Below are positions 1 through 7,642 of a stretch of DNA of 42,494 nt, one piece after another. The DNA comes from Pseudomonadota bacterium (GTDB lineage Bacteria; Pseudomonadota; Alphaproteobacteria; Rhodospirillales; Magnetospirillaceae): NCBI GenBank assembly GCA_021798485.1, contig JAJZGK010000004.1, forward strand, positions 1 through 42,494. The letters are read 5' to 3'. The position numbers were made by a program, and so were the translations under genes. Each line of letters opens with the position of its first letter. The stretch's first letter is position 1. The notes under the pieces are model-generated. The model was given only the letters and a program-made list of their open reading frames with translations, was not told the DNA's origin and did no database searches.

Positions 1-1618
1 GGCGGCGCCAGCGCGCCGCCAGGGCCGGAGCGGGCGACAGATAGGCCGCCGGCGCCGGCGGCAGCGGCCGGGCCAGGGTGTACGGCAGGCTCAGCATGGG
101 GCAGACGTAATCCACCGCCGGCGGCGTTTCTTCCGGCCCCAGCACCCCGGCGGCGCCCTCCAGCGAACCCAGGAGCCGCACCAGCGGCGCCGGCACCTGC
201 AGCAGCACCGAAAGGCCGCGTTCGGCGGCCAGGGGCGCGAAGCGGCAGAATTGCAGGCTGTCGCCGAAGCCCTGCTCGGCCCGCACCAGCAGGGTTTTGC
301 CGGGGGCTGCCTCGCCCTGCCAGCGCGGCGCCGGATCATCGGGCCATTCGCCGGCCATGGCCCGGGTTTTCAGGCGCCACTCGTATTCGGCCCAGCCTTC
401 GGCCGGCGCGCCTTGCGCCAACAGGGTCATGCCCAGATTCTGATGCAGATCGGCGTTATCGGGCTCCAGGGCCACGGCGCGGCGCAGCAGCCTTTCCGAC
501 TCGGACACGTCGCCCAGTTCGCGCAGGGCGTTGCCCAGATTGTTGAGAGCGGCGGGGTAATCGGGATCGATGTCCAGCACGGCGCGGTAGCAGGCGGCGG
601 CGCGGGCGGTTTCGCCCAGGCTGGCCCAGGCCGCCCCCAGAAAGAACAGCCGGCGGGGATCATCGGGCAGCGCCAGGCCGTCCAGCAGCGCCACCGCCTC
701 GGCCCCCTTGCCCGCCGAGGTCAGCACATAGGCCAGATCGATGCAAAGATCGGGCTGGCCGGGCTGGCGGGCCAGGGCGGCGCGGTAACAGGTTTCGGCC
801 ATGGCCCATTCGCCGATCTCGCGCAGGCAGTGGGCGGCCAGGGCGTCGGCGTCGGCATCGTCGGGGGCCAGGGTGCGGCACTGCACGAAACAGGCCGCCG
901 CCAGCCGGAAATCACCGGTCTGGCTATGCACCAGGCCGATATTCTTCCAGGCCAGAAGATAGTCGGGCTGCCCGGCCAGGATGGCGCGGAACTGTTCCAG
1001 CGCCTCGGGCAGCCGGCCCTGGTCGCGCCGCACCAGCCCCAGGCCGATGCGGGCCTCGGCCAGATCGGGCCGGGCCGCCAGGGCCGCCGCCAGATGGGTT
1101 TCGGCGGCCTCCAGGCGGCCGTCCTTGCGCAGAATATCGGCCAGATTGACCCGCGCCTGAAAGAAATCGCCGCGCAGGGCCACGGCCCGCTCATAGGCCG
1201 CCTCGGCCTCAAGGGTCCGCCCCAGGGCCGCCAGGGCGTTGCCCAGGCTGTTCTGGAAACCGGCATTGCCGGGGGCCAGGGCCGCGGCCCGTTCCAGCCA
1301 GGGCAGGGCCTCGCCGGCCCGGCCGCATTCGTAAAGACAGCTGCCCAGATTGCCGAGATAGGAGGCGGCGGGGGCCAGATCCGCCGCCCGGCGGAAATAC
1401 TCCAGGGCCTGGCCGCGCCGCCCGCCCTGGATGGCGGCGACGCCGCGCAGGTTCCAGCCGTCGGCATGATCGGGGGCCTGGGCCAGCAGGCTTTCCAGGG
1501 CCGCCTCGGCCTCGGCGGCGCGGCCGGCCTGAAAGGCCTCGCGGGCGGCGGCGAACAGGGCCGCGCCCTCCGGTGATCCGGCCTGGACGGAAGAGGCGCG
1601 GCGCTGGTGACGGTTCAT
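1..1618 (-). CDS. TPR-repeat protein with C-terminal glycosyltransferase-like domain (3' end outside window)
   Basis: The reading frame opens at the ATG complementary to 1616-1618 (MNRHQRRASS) and stays open to the left edge, giving 539 codons without a stop, so the C-terminus is missing. Residues from about 20 to 400 are consecutive 34-residue tetratricopeptide repeats with the usual small-residue and N-P signatures (for example AALAPGNAGFQNSLGNALAA and LDIDPDYPAALNNLGNALRE). After them comes a segment with GFGDSLQFCRFAPLAAERG and a PMLSLPYTL motif. This is typical of the GT9/GT41-like domain found C-terminal to TPRs in many alphaproteobacterial proteins. The substrate is unknown. It may glycosylate a protein or contribute to surface polysaccharide, but it lies outside the polysaccharide locus and faces away from msrB. 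The antisense frame is also open, an effect of the GC-rich repeats. Confidence 0.85.
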   Translation of the reverse strand, partial: MNRHQRRASSVQAGSPEGAALFAAAREAFQAGRAAEAEAALESLLAQAPDHADGWNLRGVAAIQGGRRGQALEYFRRAADLAPAASYLGNLGSCLYECGRAGEALPWLERAAALAPGNAGFQNSLGNALAALGRTLEAEAAYERAVALRGDFFQARVNLADILRKDGRLEAAETHLAAALAARPDLAEARIGLGLVRRDQGRLPEALEQFRAILAGQPDYLLAWKNIGLVHSQTGDFRLAAACFVQCRTLAPDDADADALAAHCLREIGEWAMAETCYRAALARQPGQPDLCIDLAYVLTSAGKGAEAVALLDGLALPDDPRRLFFLGAAWASLGETARAAACYRAVLDIDPDYPAALNNLGNALRELGDVSESERLLRRAVALEPDNADLHQNLGMTLLAQGAPAEGWAEYEWRLKTRAMAGEWPDDPAPRWQGEAAPGKTLLVRAEQGFGDSLQFCRFAPLAAERGLSVLLQVPAPLVRLLGSLEGAAGVLGPEETPPAVDYVCPMLSLPYTLARPLPPAPAAYLSPAPALAARWRR

Positions 1619-1778
1619 GACATTGTTCCAAGGAAAGAGGCTCGGCCCCGAAAGAGGGAAGTGTGCCAAGGCTTGGGATAAAGCGCCATAGCCCAAAGCT
1701 TTAAGCTGTTGGAGAGCGTGCGCCGCACCGCCATATATGGGAAAAACACAACGCTTTGTCTCTTGGAGGGGATCTCTC

Positions 1779-2225
1779 GTGTCTTCCTACCGCAAAAGCC
1801 CCGAAAGTCTGGCCCGCCTCACGCCGGAGCAATACCGCATCACCCAGCAGAACGGCACCGAGCATCCCGGCAGCGGCGAATATCTGCATACCCGCGCCGC
1901 CGGGCTTTACGTGGATGTGGTCTCGGGCGAGCCGCTGTTTTCCTCGGACGATAAATACGAGTCCGGCTGCGGCTGGCCCAGCTTCACCCGCCCGGTGGAG
2001 GCCGCCCATGTGCGCGAGATGGCCGATACCAGCCACGGCATGATCCGCACCGAGGTGCGCTCGGCCCAGGCCGACAGCCATCTCGGCCATGTGTTCGACG
2101 ATGGCCCGCGCGAGCGTGGCGGCCTGCGCTACTGCATCAATTCCGCCGCCCTGCGCTTCGTGCCGCGCGCGGCCATGGCCGAGGAGGGCTACGCCGCCTT
2201 TCTCGACCGCGTGGACGGAGACTAA
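1779..2225 (+). CDS. msrB: Peptide-methionine (R)-S-oxide reductase MsrB
   Basis: This enzyme reduces methionine-R-sulfoxide in oxidised proteins. The GTG at 1779 ([10 protein letters not shown]) is the better start: a GGAGGG Shine-Dalgarno at 1765-1770 lies 8 nt upstream, whereas the in-frame ATG at 1737 has none. The 148-residue protein carries the family core: [19 protein letters not shown] and the catalytic-cysteine motif [11 protein letters not shown]. The two CxxC pairs that bind structural zinc in many MsrBs are absent: the positions read VDVVSGEP and SAQAD. It is therefore a zinc-free form. It stops 3 nt before msrA, so the two stereospecific repair enzymes are translated from one message. 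No signal peptide is visible, so it is cytoplasmic. Confidence 0.93.
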   Translation: MSSYRKSPESLARLTPEQYRITQQNGTEHPGSGEYLHTRAAGLYVDVVSGEPLFSSDDKYESGCGWPSFTRPVEAAHVREMADTSHGMIRTEVRSAQADSHLGHVFDDGPRERGGLRYCINSAALRFVPRAAMAEEGYAAFLDRVDGD

Positions 2226-2228
2226 GCC

Positions 2229-2726
2229 ATGACGGAACGGGCCCTGCTGGCCGGCGGCTGTTTCTGGGGCATGCAGGCCCTGCTGCGCCGCCTGCCCGGC
2301 GTGATCGCCACCCGTGTCGGCTATAGCGGCGGCACGGTGGAGAACGCCACCTACCGCAACCACGGCAGCCATGCCGAAACCGTGGAAATCATCTTCAACC
2401 CCGAGCAGCTGCCCTTCCGCCGACTGCTGCTGGCCTTCTTCCAGATCCACGATCCCACCACGAAAAACCGCCAGGGCAACGATCTCGGCCCCAGCTACCG
2501 TTCGGCCATCTTCTATGCCGACGACCGCCAGAAAGGCATTGCCGAAGAGGTGATCGCCGCCATCGAGGCCTCGGGCCGCTGGCCCGGCCCGGTGGTGACC
2601 GAACTGGCCCCCGCCGGGCCGTTCTGGGAGGCCGAGCCGGAACACCAGGATTATCTGGAGCGCATCCCGCACGGCTATACCTGCCACTTTCCCCGCCCGC
2701 AGTGGAGTCTCGAGGACGAAAGCTGA
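2229..2726 (+). CDS. msrA: Peptide-methionine (S)-S-oxide reductase MsrA
   Basis: This enzyme reduces methionine-S-sulfoxide, complementing MsrB encoded 3 nt upstream. The catalytic motif GGCFWGMQ lies at residues 9-16, followed by [12 protein letters not shown] and the conserved HAETVEI and FFQIHDPTT segments. Its 165 residues match the short cytoplasmic MsrA form; there is no signal peptide. Resolving cysteines are few: the only other Cys is in YTCHFPRP near the C-terminus, so regeneration probably uses that residue or thioredoxin directly. The ribosome binding site GGACGGAG lies inside the end of msrB. The gene ends just before the cobalamin riboswitch. Confidence 0.95.
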   Translation: MTERALLAGGCFWGMQALLRRLPGVIATRVGYSGGTVENATYRNHGSHAETVEIIFNPEQLPFRRLLLAFFQIHDPTTKNRQGNDLGPSYRSAIFYADDRQKGIAEEVIAAIEASGRWPGPVVTELAPAGPFWEAEPEHQDYLERIPHGYTCHFPRPQWSLEDES

Positions 2727-2769
2727 CAAATATCCGTTGTTGCCGCCGCGGCGGACGGGCTACAAAGGC

Positions 2770-2940
2770 CCATTCGTCCGGTGCCGCCGGCTGGAAAGCC
2801 TGGCGGAGAATCGGGAACGCGGTGCAAACCCGCGACGTGCCCAACGCTGTGAGGGGGACCGTCCGACAGCATGCCACTGGCCTTCGCGGGCCGGGAAGGC
2901 GTCGGACCGGAGAGAACCCAAGTCAGAAGACCGGCCGGGC
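2770..2940 (+). promoter_or_regulatory. Cobalamin (B12) riboswitch upstream of bluB
   Basis: The 270-nt gap before bluB contains the ordered landmarks of the adenosylcobalamin aptamer: a GGTGCC opening near 2779, GAATCGGGAA at 2808-2817, CGGTGCAAACCCG at 2820-2831, GCTGTGAGGGGGACC near 2846-2860, GCCACTGG at 2873-2880, GGGAAGG near 2893 and the closing AAGTCAGAAGACCGGCC at 2920-2936. This order and spacing are diagnostic of the family. High cobalamin should repress the downstream gene. The aptamer ends about 55 nt before the bluB start. This leader could sequester the ribosome binding site, which is the usual mode in proteobacteria. A promoter upstream of 2770 is likely but not obvious. Confidence 0.93.
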
Positions 2941-3000
2941 GAAGATGGCCCCCTCGGCATGGACAGCCGGGCGGGGCGGCTCCATCACAGGGGAACGATG

Positions 3001-3756
3001 ATGGATACCGAGAGCACGCTTCAACCCGCCACCCCCCTGCCCGCCGCCGAGCGCGAGGGCCTTTACCGCGCCATTCTCACCCGGCGCGACACCCGGGGCG
3101 AATTTCTGCCCGACCCCATCCCCGAGGCGGTGCTGAGCCGCATCCTGATCGCGGCGCATCACGCCCCCTCGGTGGGCTTCATGCAGCCGTGGAATTTTCT
3201 CGTCGTCACCGATACCGGTGTCCGCCGCCAGGTGCACGAGGCCTTCCTGAAGGCGCACGACGAAGCGGCCCTGATGTTCCCGCCCGACAAGCAGGACACC
3301 TACCGCTCGCTGAAACTGGAAGGCATCCTCGAGGCTCCGGTGAATATCTGCGTCACCTGCGACCGCCAGCGCAGCGGCCCGGCGGTGATCGGGCGCACCC
3401 ATATCCGCACCATGGATATCTACAGCAGCGTCTGCGCCGTGCAGAATCTGTGGCTGGCGGCCCGCGCCGAGGGGCTGGGCCTGGGTTGGGTCAGCATCTT
3501 CGACAATGCCACGGTGCAGCGGGCCTTGAACATTCCGCCCGGCGTGCTGCCGGTGGCCTATCTGTGCCTGGGCCGGGTGCGGGGCTACCACCCCCGCCCC
3601 GAACTGGAAACGGCGGGCTGGCTGCCGCGCCTGCCCCTGGACGATCTGGTGCATTTCGACCGCTGGGGCAACCAGAAGGACCCCGGCGGCCTGCTGGAGC
3701 AGGTGCGGACACATCAGCAGGCGGTGCGCGACGGCCGCCTCGACGCCCTGTCGTAA
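3001..3756 (+). CDS. bluB: 5,6-dimethylbenzimidazole synthase BluB
   Basis: BluB fragments reduced FMN with oxygen to form 5,6-dimethylbenzimidazole, the lower ligand of cobalamin. The 251-residue protein is nitroreductase-like. It has the FMN-binding RRDTRGEFLP near residue 28, AAHHAPSVGFMQPWNF near 53, a lid segment, and the family-specific GLGLGWVSIFD near 160. Two ATGs lie side by side at 2998 and 3001. The AGGGGA Shine-Dalgarno at 2989-2994 is better spaced for 3001. The cobalamin riboswitch immediately upstream fits the assignment, since the product feeds B12 synthesis. The gene is monocistronic, ending in a strong intrinsic terminator. Confidence 0.95.
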   Translation: MDTESTLQPATPLPAAEREGLYRAILTRRDTRGEFLPDPIPEAVLSRILIAAHHAPSVGFMQPWNFLVVTDTGVRRQVHEAFLKAHDEAALMFPPDKQDTYRSLKLEGILEAPVNICVTCDRQRSGPAVIGRTHIRTMDIYSSVCAVQNLWLAARAEGLGLGWVSIFDNATVQRALNIPPGVLPVAYLCLGRVRGYHPRPELETAGWLPRLPLDDLVHFDRWGNQKDPGGLLEQVRTHQQAVRDGRLDALS

Positions 3757-3764
3757 CCCCCGCG

Positions 3765-3798
3765 GCCGGGCGGAGCTTCGGCTCCGCCCGGCGCTTTT
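3765..3798 (+). terminator. Intrinsic terminator after bluB
   Basis: A perfect 12-bp GC-rich stem (GCCGGGCGGAGC pairing with GCTCCGCCCGGC) is closed by a stable TTCG tetraloop at 3777-3780 and followed by GCTTTT. It begins 8 nt after the bluB stop codon and insulates the GIY-YIG gene, which starts 12 nt beyond it. Confidence 0.9.
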
Positions 3799-3809
3799 CA
3801 AGGCCCGCC

Positions 3810-4067
3810 ATGTCCGATCCCTGGTTCGTCTATGTGCTGCTGAACCCGCCCGGCATCTGCTACACCGGCATCGCCAAGGATGTGGCCCGCCGCCTTGAGC
3901 AGCACAATGCCGGCCAGGGCGCCCGCTTCACCCGCGGACGCGGCCCCTGGCGCCTTCTGCATATGGAAGGGCCGCTGTCCCACGGCGACGCCCTGCGGCT
4001 TGAAGCGGCGATCAAGGCCGACCGCCGCTTCAAGGCCCGCCTCAAACTCATAGCAACCGGCCAATGA
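3810..4067 (+). CDS. GIY-YIG nuclease-superfamily protein (UPF0213/YhbQ-like)
   Basis: An 85-residue stand-alone GIY-YIG domain: WFVYVLLNPPGICYTGIAKD supplies the paired Y-V/Y-T-G strands, followed by the conserved Arg in RRLEQHNAG and the Glu in RLEAAIK. Small proteins of this type are thought to act on nucleic acids, but the role of this one is unknown. The C-terminus has been rewritten. The last codons, ATGQ-stop, are encoded by the left end of a 126-bp palindromic element that begins at 4051. Removing the element and one TCA duplication restores a frame ending KARLKLTAF-stop near 4189. That frame would overlap the 3' end of manB on the opposite strand. Confidence 0.82.
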   Translation: MSDPWFVYVLLNPPGICYTGIAKDVARRLEQHNAGQGARFTRGRGPWRLLHMEGPLSHGDALRLEAAIKADRRFKARLKLIATGQ

Positions 4068-4176
4068 ATTGACCGGTTGTATCGTCCCTCGCCGGGCGGC
4101 GGCATCCGCCGCCTTGGCCGCTCGCTCAATGCTCGCTGAATACCGGCCAACGAGTCACTTCAATGGTTGGCCGGTA
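4051..4176 (+). repeat. 126-bp palindromic element, copy 1 (forward), TSD TCA
   Basis: A full-length copy of the dispersed element lies between the convergent GIY-YIG and manB genes. It is flanked by TCA at 4048-4050 and TCA at 4177-4179; the right-hand TCA is the complement of the manB stop codon. The left end reads TAGC instead of the usual TACC. It contains the three hairpins of the family: a left stem around ACCGGYCAAT/ATTGACCGGT, a central GCGGCGG-CAT-CCGCCGC and a right stem TACCGGCCAAC/GTTGGCCGGTA. It fills the whole convergent gap and supplies the GIY-YIG stop codon. Confidence 0.93.
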
Positions 4177-5541
4177 TCACAGCGTTTTGAGAAGGGCTTC
4201 CACCTCCGCCACCCGTTCCGCCACCAGTTCGGGCTTGCCCCGGCTTTCCACATTAAGGCGCAACAGCGGTTCGGTGTTGGAGGCGCGCAGGTTCAGGCGC
4301 CAGTCGCCGCAGTCCAGGCTGAGGCCGTCCACCCGCTCCACCCGGGGATGCAGCCGGCGGTAATGTTCCAGCACGCGGTCGCAGGCGCGGGCGGCGTCGG
4401 CCACGGTGTAGTTGATCTCGCCGCTGCAGGGAAAGGCGGCGATGCGGTCCTGCAGCAGCGCCGACAGCCGCCGCCCCGAAGCCGATAACAGTTCCGCCAC
4501 CAAAAGCCAGGGGATCATGCCGCTGTCGCAATAGGCGAAATCGCGGAAATAATGGTGGGCGCTCATCTCGCCGCCATAAATGGCGTTTTCCGCCCGCATG
4601 CGCTCCTTGATGAAGGCATGGCCGGTTTTCGACTGCACGGCGACGCCGCCGGCCTTGTCCACCACATCGATGGTGTTCCACACCAGGCGCGGGTCGTGGA
4701 TGATCTTTTCGCCGGGATGGCGGGCCAGAAAGGCCTGGGCCAGCAGGCCGACGATGTAATAGCCCTCGACGAAACCGCCCTGATCGTCGAACAGAAAGCA
4801 GCGGTCGAAATCGCCGTCCCAGGCGATGCCCATATCGGCGCCGTGGGCGCGCACCGCCTCGATGGTGGCCTGACGCCGTTCCGGCAGCAGCGGATTGGGA
4901 ATCCCGTTGGGAAAGGCGCCGTCGGGCTCGTGCTGGATCTTGATCAGGCGCAGCGGCACCCCGGCCTGCCCCAGCGCCGCCTCCAGGGCATCGAGCACCG
5001 GGCCGGCGGCGCCGTTGCCGGCATTGACCACAAGGGTGAGCGGGGCCTGGAAGCGGGCCGGATCGATATAGCCCATGAGATGGGCGATATAGTCGGCGCG
5101 GAACGAGCGCTGCTCCAACCGCCCCGGCCGCGCCACGATGATGAAATCGTTGGCCTCGGCCAGGGCCTGGATGGAACGCAGGCCGCTGTCGCCGCTGATG
5201 GGCCGGGCGCCGCGCCGCACGAACTTCATGCCGTTGTAGTCCAGCGGATTGTGGCTGGCCGTCACCTCGATGCCGCCGTCCACATCGGCGTGGAAGGCGG
5301 CGAAATAGACCTCCTCGGTGCCGGTCATGCCAAGATCGATCACATCGGCGCCACCGGCCATCAGGCCTTCGGCCAGGGCCTGCTTCAGCACCGTGCTCGA
5401 AGGACGCACATCGCCGCCCACCGCCACCCGCCGCGCCGACAGGTACTGGGCATAGGCCCGCCCCACCCGATAGGCGATATCCTCGTTCAGCTCGTCGCCC
5501 AGACGGCCGCGCAGATCGTAGGATTTGAAACAGCTCAGCAT
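4177..5541 (-). CDS. manB: Phosphomannomutase/phosphoglucomutase (ManB/AlgC type)
   Basis: It interconverts mannose-6-phosphate and mannose-1-phosphate (often also the glucose phosphates), feeding the GDP-mannose synthase encoded just upstream. The 454-residue protein shows the four expected elements: SYDLRGR at the N-terminus, the phosphoserine loop [13 protein letters not shown] near residue 97, the metal-binding loop DGDFDRC near 243, and the sugar and phosphate loops [10 protein letters not shown] and [14 protein letters not shown]. The ATG at 5541 overlaps the end of manC by 7 nt, so the two are translationally coupled. The stop codon is also the target duplication of element copy 1, so the element begins directly after it. 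Confidence 0.95.
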   Translation of the reverse strand: MLSCFKSYDLRGRLGDELNEDIAYRVGRAYAQYLSARRVAVGGDVRPSSTVLKQALAEGLMAGGADVIDLGMTGTEEVYFAAFHADVDGGIEVTASHNPLDYNGMKFVRRGARPISGDSGLRSIQALAEANDFIIVARPGRLEQRSFRADYIAHLMGYIDPARFQAPLTLVVNAGNGAAGPVLDALEAALGQAGVPLRLIKIQHEPDGAFPNGIPNPLLPERRQATIEAVRAHGADMGIAWDGDFDRCFLFDDQGGFVEGYYIVGLLAQAFLARHPGEKIIHDPRLVWNTIDVVDKAGGVAVQSKTGHAFIKERMRAENAIYGGEMSAHHYFRDFAYCDSGMIPWLLVAELLSASGRRLSALLQDRIAAFPCSGEINYTVADAARACDRVLEHYRRLHPRVERVDGLSLDCGDWRLNLRASNTEPLLRLNVESRGKPELVAERVAEVEALLKTL

Positions 5542-6956
5542 GCCGGTGTCCGCCCGTAAATGTCATCGAAACGCACGATATCGTCCTCGCCCAGATATTC
5601 GCCGCTCTGCACCTCGATCATCACCAGATCGATGACGCCGGGATTGGACAGGCGATGGCGGCAGCCGGCCGAGATATAGGTGGACTGGTTGGGGCCGATC
5701 ATCATCTCCTGCCCGCCGTTCACCACCCGCGCCGCGCCTGAGACCACGATCCAGTGCTCGCTGCGGTGATGGTGCGATTGCAGGCTTAAGGAGGCCCCCG
5801 GCTTGACCACGATGCGCTTGATCTTGTAGCGGCTGCCCTCTTCCAGCACGGTGTAGGTGCCCCAGGGCCGGGCCACGGTGTTGGGCAGACGGAAGGACGG
5901 ATGCCGGCGGCGCTTCAGCTCGGCATAGAGCCCCTTGACCTCCTGGGCGCGGGCCCGGCTGGTGACCAGCAGGGCATCCGGGGTATCGACCACGATCACA
6001 TCCTCGAGGCCGATGGCGCCGACGATCTTATGCTCGCTTTGAAAGAAACTGTTCTTCACGTCCAGCAGCACCGCTTCGCCCACCACGCGGTTGCCGTCGG
6101 CATCGGGCCCGGCCAGTTCGGCGGTCAGCGCATCCCACGAGCCGATATCACTCCAGCCGATGTCGCAGGGCACCACCGACACCCGGCCGGACTTTTCCAT
6201 CACCGCGTAATCGATGGAAATATCGGGCACCGCCTCGAAGAGATCGGGCAGCAGTTCCAGGCTGGCCGTCGCGCCGGTCAGCCGGGGCGAGGCCGCCAGG
6301 CAGCGTTCCACCGCCTCCAGCACCTCCGGGCAATGGCGGCGCATCTCCTCTTGCATCACCCCGGCCTGGAAACAGAACATGCCGGAATTCCACAGATGCC
6401 GCCCGCTGTCCACAAAGGTCCGGGCCCGCGCCGCATCGGGCTTTTCCACAAAGCGCAGCACCCGTTCGCCCTCGGCCTCGATATAGCCGTAACCGGTTTC
6501 CGGCGCGGTGGGACGGATGCCGAAGGTAACCAGACGCCCCTCTTGCGCCAGAACCGCCGCCCGCGCCACCGCCTGGGCGAAGGCCGGCTGATCGCTGATC
6601 AGATGATCGGCCGCCAGCACCAGCAGCATCGCCTCGGGGCCGTGGCGCTCCTGCACGTAAAGCACCGCCGCGGCGATGGCCGCCGCCGTATTGCGGCCAA
6701 AGGGCTCCAGCAGAAAGGCCTGGGCCAGCCCCTTGGGCGCCACCTCGCGGAAATCATCCTGGGTTTTGAAGAACAGCTCGCGGTTGGTCACCGTCAGCAG
6801 TTCGGCCACGCCGGGCTGGGCGGCGCCGCGCAGAAAGCTTTTCTGCAGCAGGCTCTGACCATCGGCCAAACGGATGAACGGTTTGGGGTAAAGTTCGCGC
6901 GAAATGGGCCACAGACGCGATCCGGCGCCGCCACATAAAATCGTCGGAATCAGCAT
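5535..6956 (-). CDS. manC: Bifunctional mannose-1-phosphate guanylyltransferase/mannose-6-phosphate isomerase
   Basis: A 473-residue type II enzyme that makes GDP-mannose. The N-terminal nucleotidyltransferase half carries the pyrophosphorylase signature [19 protein letters not shown] at residues 7-25, then [21 protein letters not shown] and FVEKPD. The C-terminal cupin half carries [12 protein letters not shown] and [17 protein letters not shown], the zinc site of type II phosphomannose isomerases. The start at 6956 is preceded by GGAGGGGG. Two tandem palindromic elements lie 22 nt upstream of that site. Any promoter must therefore lie within or beyond 280 nt of hairpin-rich leader. With manB this gives the mannose branch of the exopolysaccharide locus. 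Confidence 0.95.
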   Translation of the reverse strand: MLIPTILCGGAGSRLWPISRELYPKPFIRLADGQSLLQKSFLRGAAQPGVAELLTVTNRELFFKTQDDFREVAPKGLAQAFLLEPFGRNTAAAIAAAVLYVQERHGPEAMLLVLAADHLISDQPAFAQAVARAAVLAQEGRLVTFGIRPTAPETGYGYIEAEGERVLRFVEKPDAARARTFVDSGRHLWNSGMFCFQAGVMQEEMRRHCPEVLEAVERCLAASPRLTGATASLELLPDLFEAVPDISIDYAVMEKSGRVSVVPCDIGWSDIGSWDALTAELAGPDADGNRVVGEAVLLDVKNSFFQSEHKIVGAIGLEDVIVVDTPDALLVTSRARAQEVKGLYAELKRRRHPSFRLPNTVARPWGTYTVLEEGSRYKIKRIVVKPGASLSLQSHHHRSEHWIVVSGAARVVNGGQEMMIGPNQSTYISAGCRHRLSNPGVIDLVMIEVQSGEYLGEDDIVRFDDIYGRTPAC

Positions 6957-6980
6957 CCCCCCTCCTGACATCGGCCTTAA

Positions 6981-7106
6981 TACCAACCGCCCAATGAATT
7001 GACCGGTTGTATCGTCCCTCGCCGGGCGGCGGCATCCGCCGCCTTGGCCGCTCGCTCAATGCTCGCTGGATACCGGCCAACGAGTCACGTCAATGGTTGG
7101 CCGGTA
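6981..7106 (+). repeat. 126-bp palindromic element, copy 2 (tandem pair, first unit), TSD TAA
   Basis: A full-length forward copy flanked by TAA at 6978-6980 and TAA at 7107-7109. Its right-hand TAA is shared with copy 3, so the two form a head-to-tail array with a 129-bp period. It lies in the leader of manC and is nearly identical to copy 3, suggesting recent duplication or insertion into the first copy's target duplication. Confidence 0.95.
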
Positions 7107-7109
7107 TAA

Positions 7110-7235
7110 TACCAACCGCCCAATGAATTGACCGGTTGTATCGTCCCTCGCCGGGCGGCGGCATCCGCCGCCTTGGCCGCTCGCTCAATGCTCGCTGGAT
7201 ACCGGCCAACGAGTCACTTCAAGGGTTGGCCGGTA
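7110..7235 (+). repeat. 126-bp palindromic element, copy 3 (tandem pair, second unit), TSD TAA
   Basis: The second unit of the tandem array, flanked by the shared TAA at 7107-7109 and by TAA at 7236-7238. It differs from copy 2 by only a few bases, mainly in the right hairpin loop (ACTTCAAGG versus ACGTCAATG). It separates the manC coding region from the AT-rich intergenic region that should hold the divergent promoters. Confidence 0.95.
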
Positions 7236-7236
7236 T

Positions 7237-7642
7237 AAGATCCGTTGGTCACGATAACCGCTTTCCTTTTACTTCGAAAGTCCAAGACGGACCGCACCCG
7301 GCGGCAGCGCGCCTGAATGACGGCCGCCGGATCGCAAAGAAGAACATGCCGCGCCATGTAAGCAAGTGAAAACTTATGCCGCCACATTCATGCCCGTCGA
7401 TTTTTTAAAAATGCTTTTCACCACCCTGTAATAAGACCATCATTAAAAGAGAAACATCCTGGTTACGGGCGGAAAATACGTTAAACCAACACTTAAATAC
7501 TTTATCGCTCCTGTGCACTCCCATAGATAGTGCATTGCAAAACACGCCGGCTTCCGCCATGCTGCGCCAGGGGAGATTTAAGGGTAAAGAAACAGCATGT
7601 ATTCACGCCTCCCTCCAGGTCCGCTCAAATAAAGTCGATAAA
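7237..7642. other. AT-rich divergent intergenic region between manC and the Wzz-like gene
   Basis: About 400 bp without a convincing gene. The base composition drops sharply from roughly 7360 to 7540 relative to the flanking coding DNA, as expected for a promoter region serving both directions. Visible structure includes an inverted repeat TGCACT-N9-AGTGCA at 7514-7534, a possible operator, and a TTTTTTAAAAA run near 7402-7412. No -35/-10 pair stands out enough to be called. In-frame upstream codons for the next gene exist back to 7535 but lack a ribosome binding site. Confidence 0.5.

Noticed and set aside
251-1576. Long open frame on the plus strand opposite the TPR gene
   Set aside because: Gly/Gln-rich translation without recognisable domains; the minus-strand frame has clear TPRs, a sensible start and a GT-like tail.
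2737-3000. N-terminal extension of bluB through the riboswitch
   Set aside because: The stretch is a structured cobalamin aptamer; the family starts at the ATG at 2998-3001 with a good Shine-Dalgarno.
6754-7080. Minus-strand frame beginning MAGIQRALSERP inside an element copy
   Set aside because: Identical N-terminus appears at other copies (near 4150 and 23772), showing it is repeat-derived; the main part is a shadow of manC.
7136-7369. Short frame starting inside the tandem element (MYRPSPGGG...)
   Set aside because: The same start recurs in every forward element copy and has no ribosome binding site; it is element sequence, not a gene.
7535-7642. Upstream start at 7535 or 7559 for the Wzz-like gene
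   Set aside because: No ribosome binding site and a basic low-similarity extension in AT-rich DNA; start at 7643 fits the usual short N-terminus.
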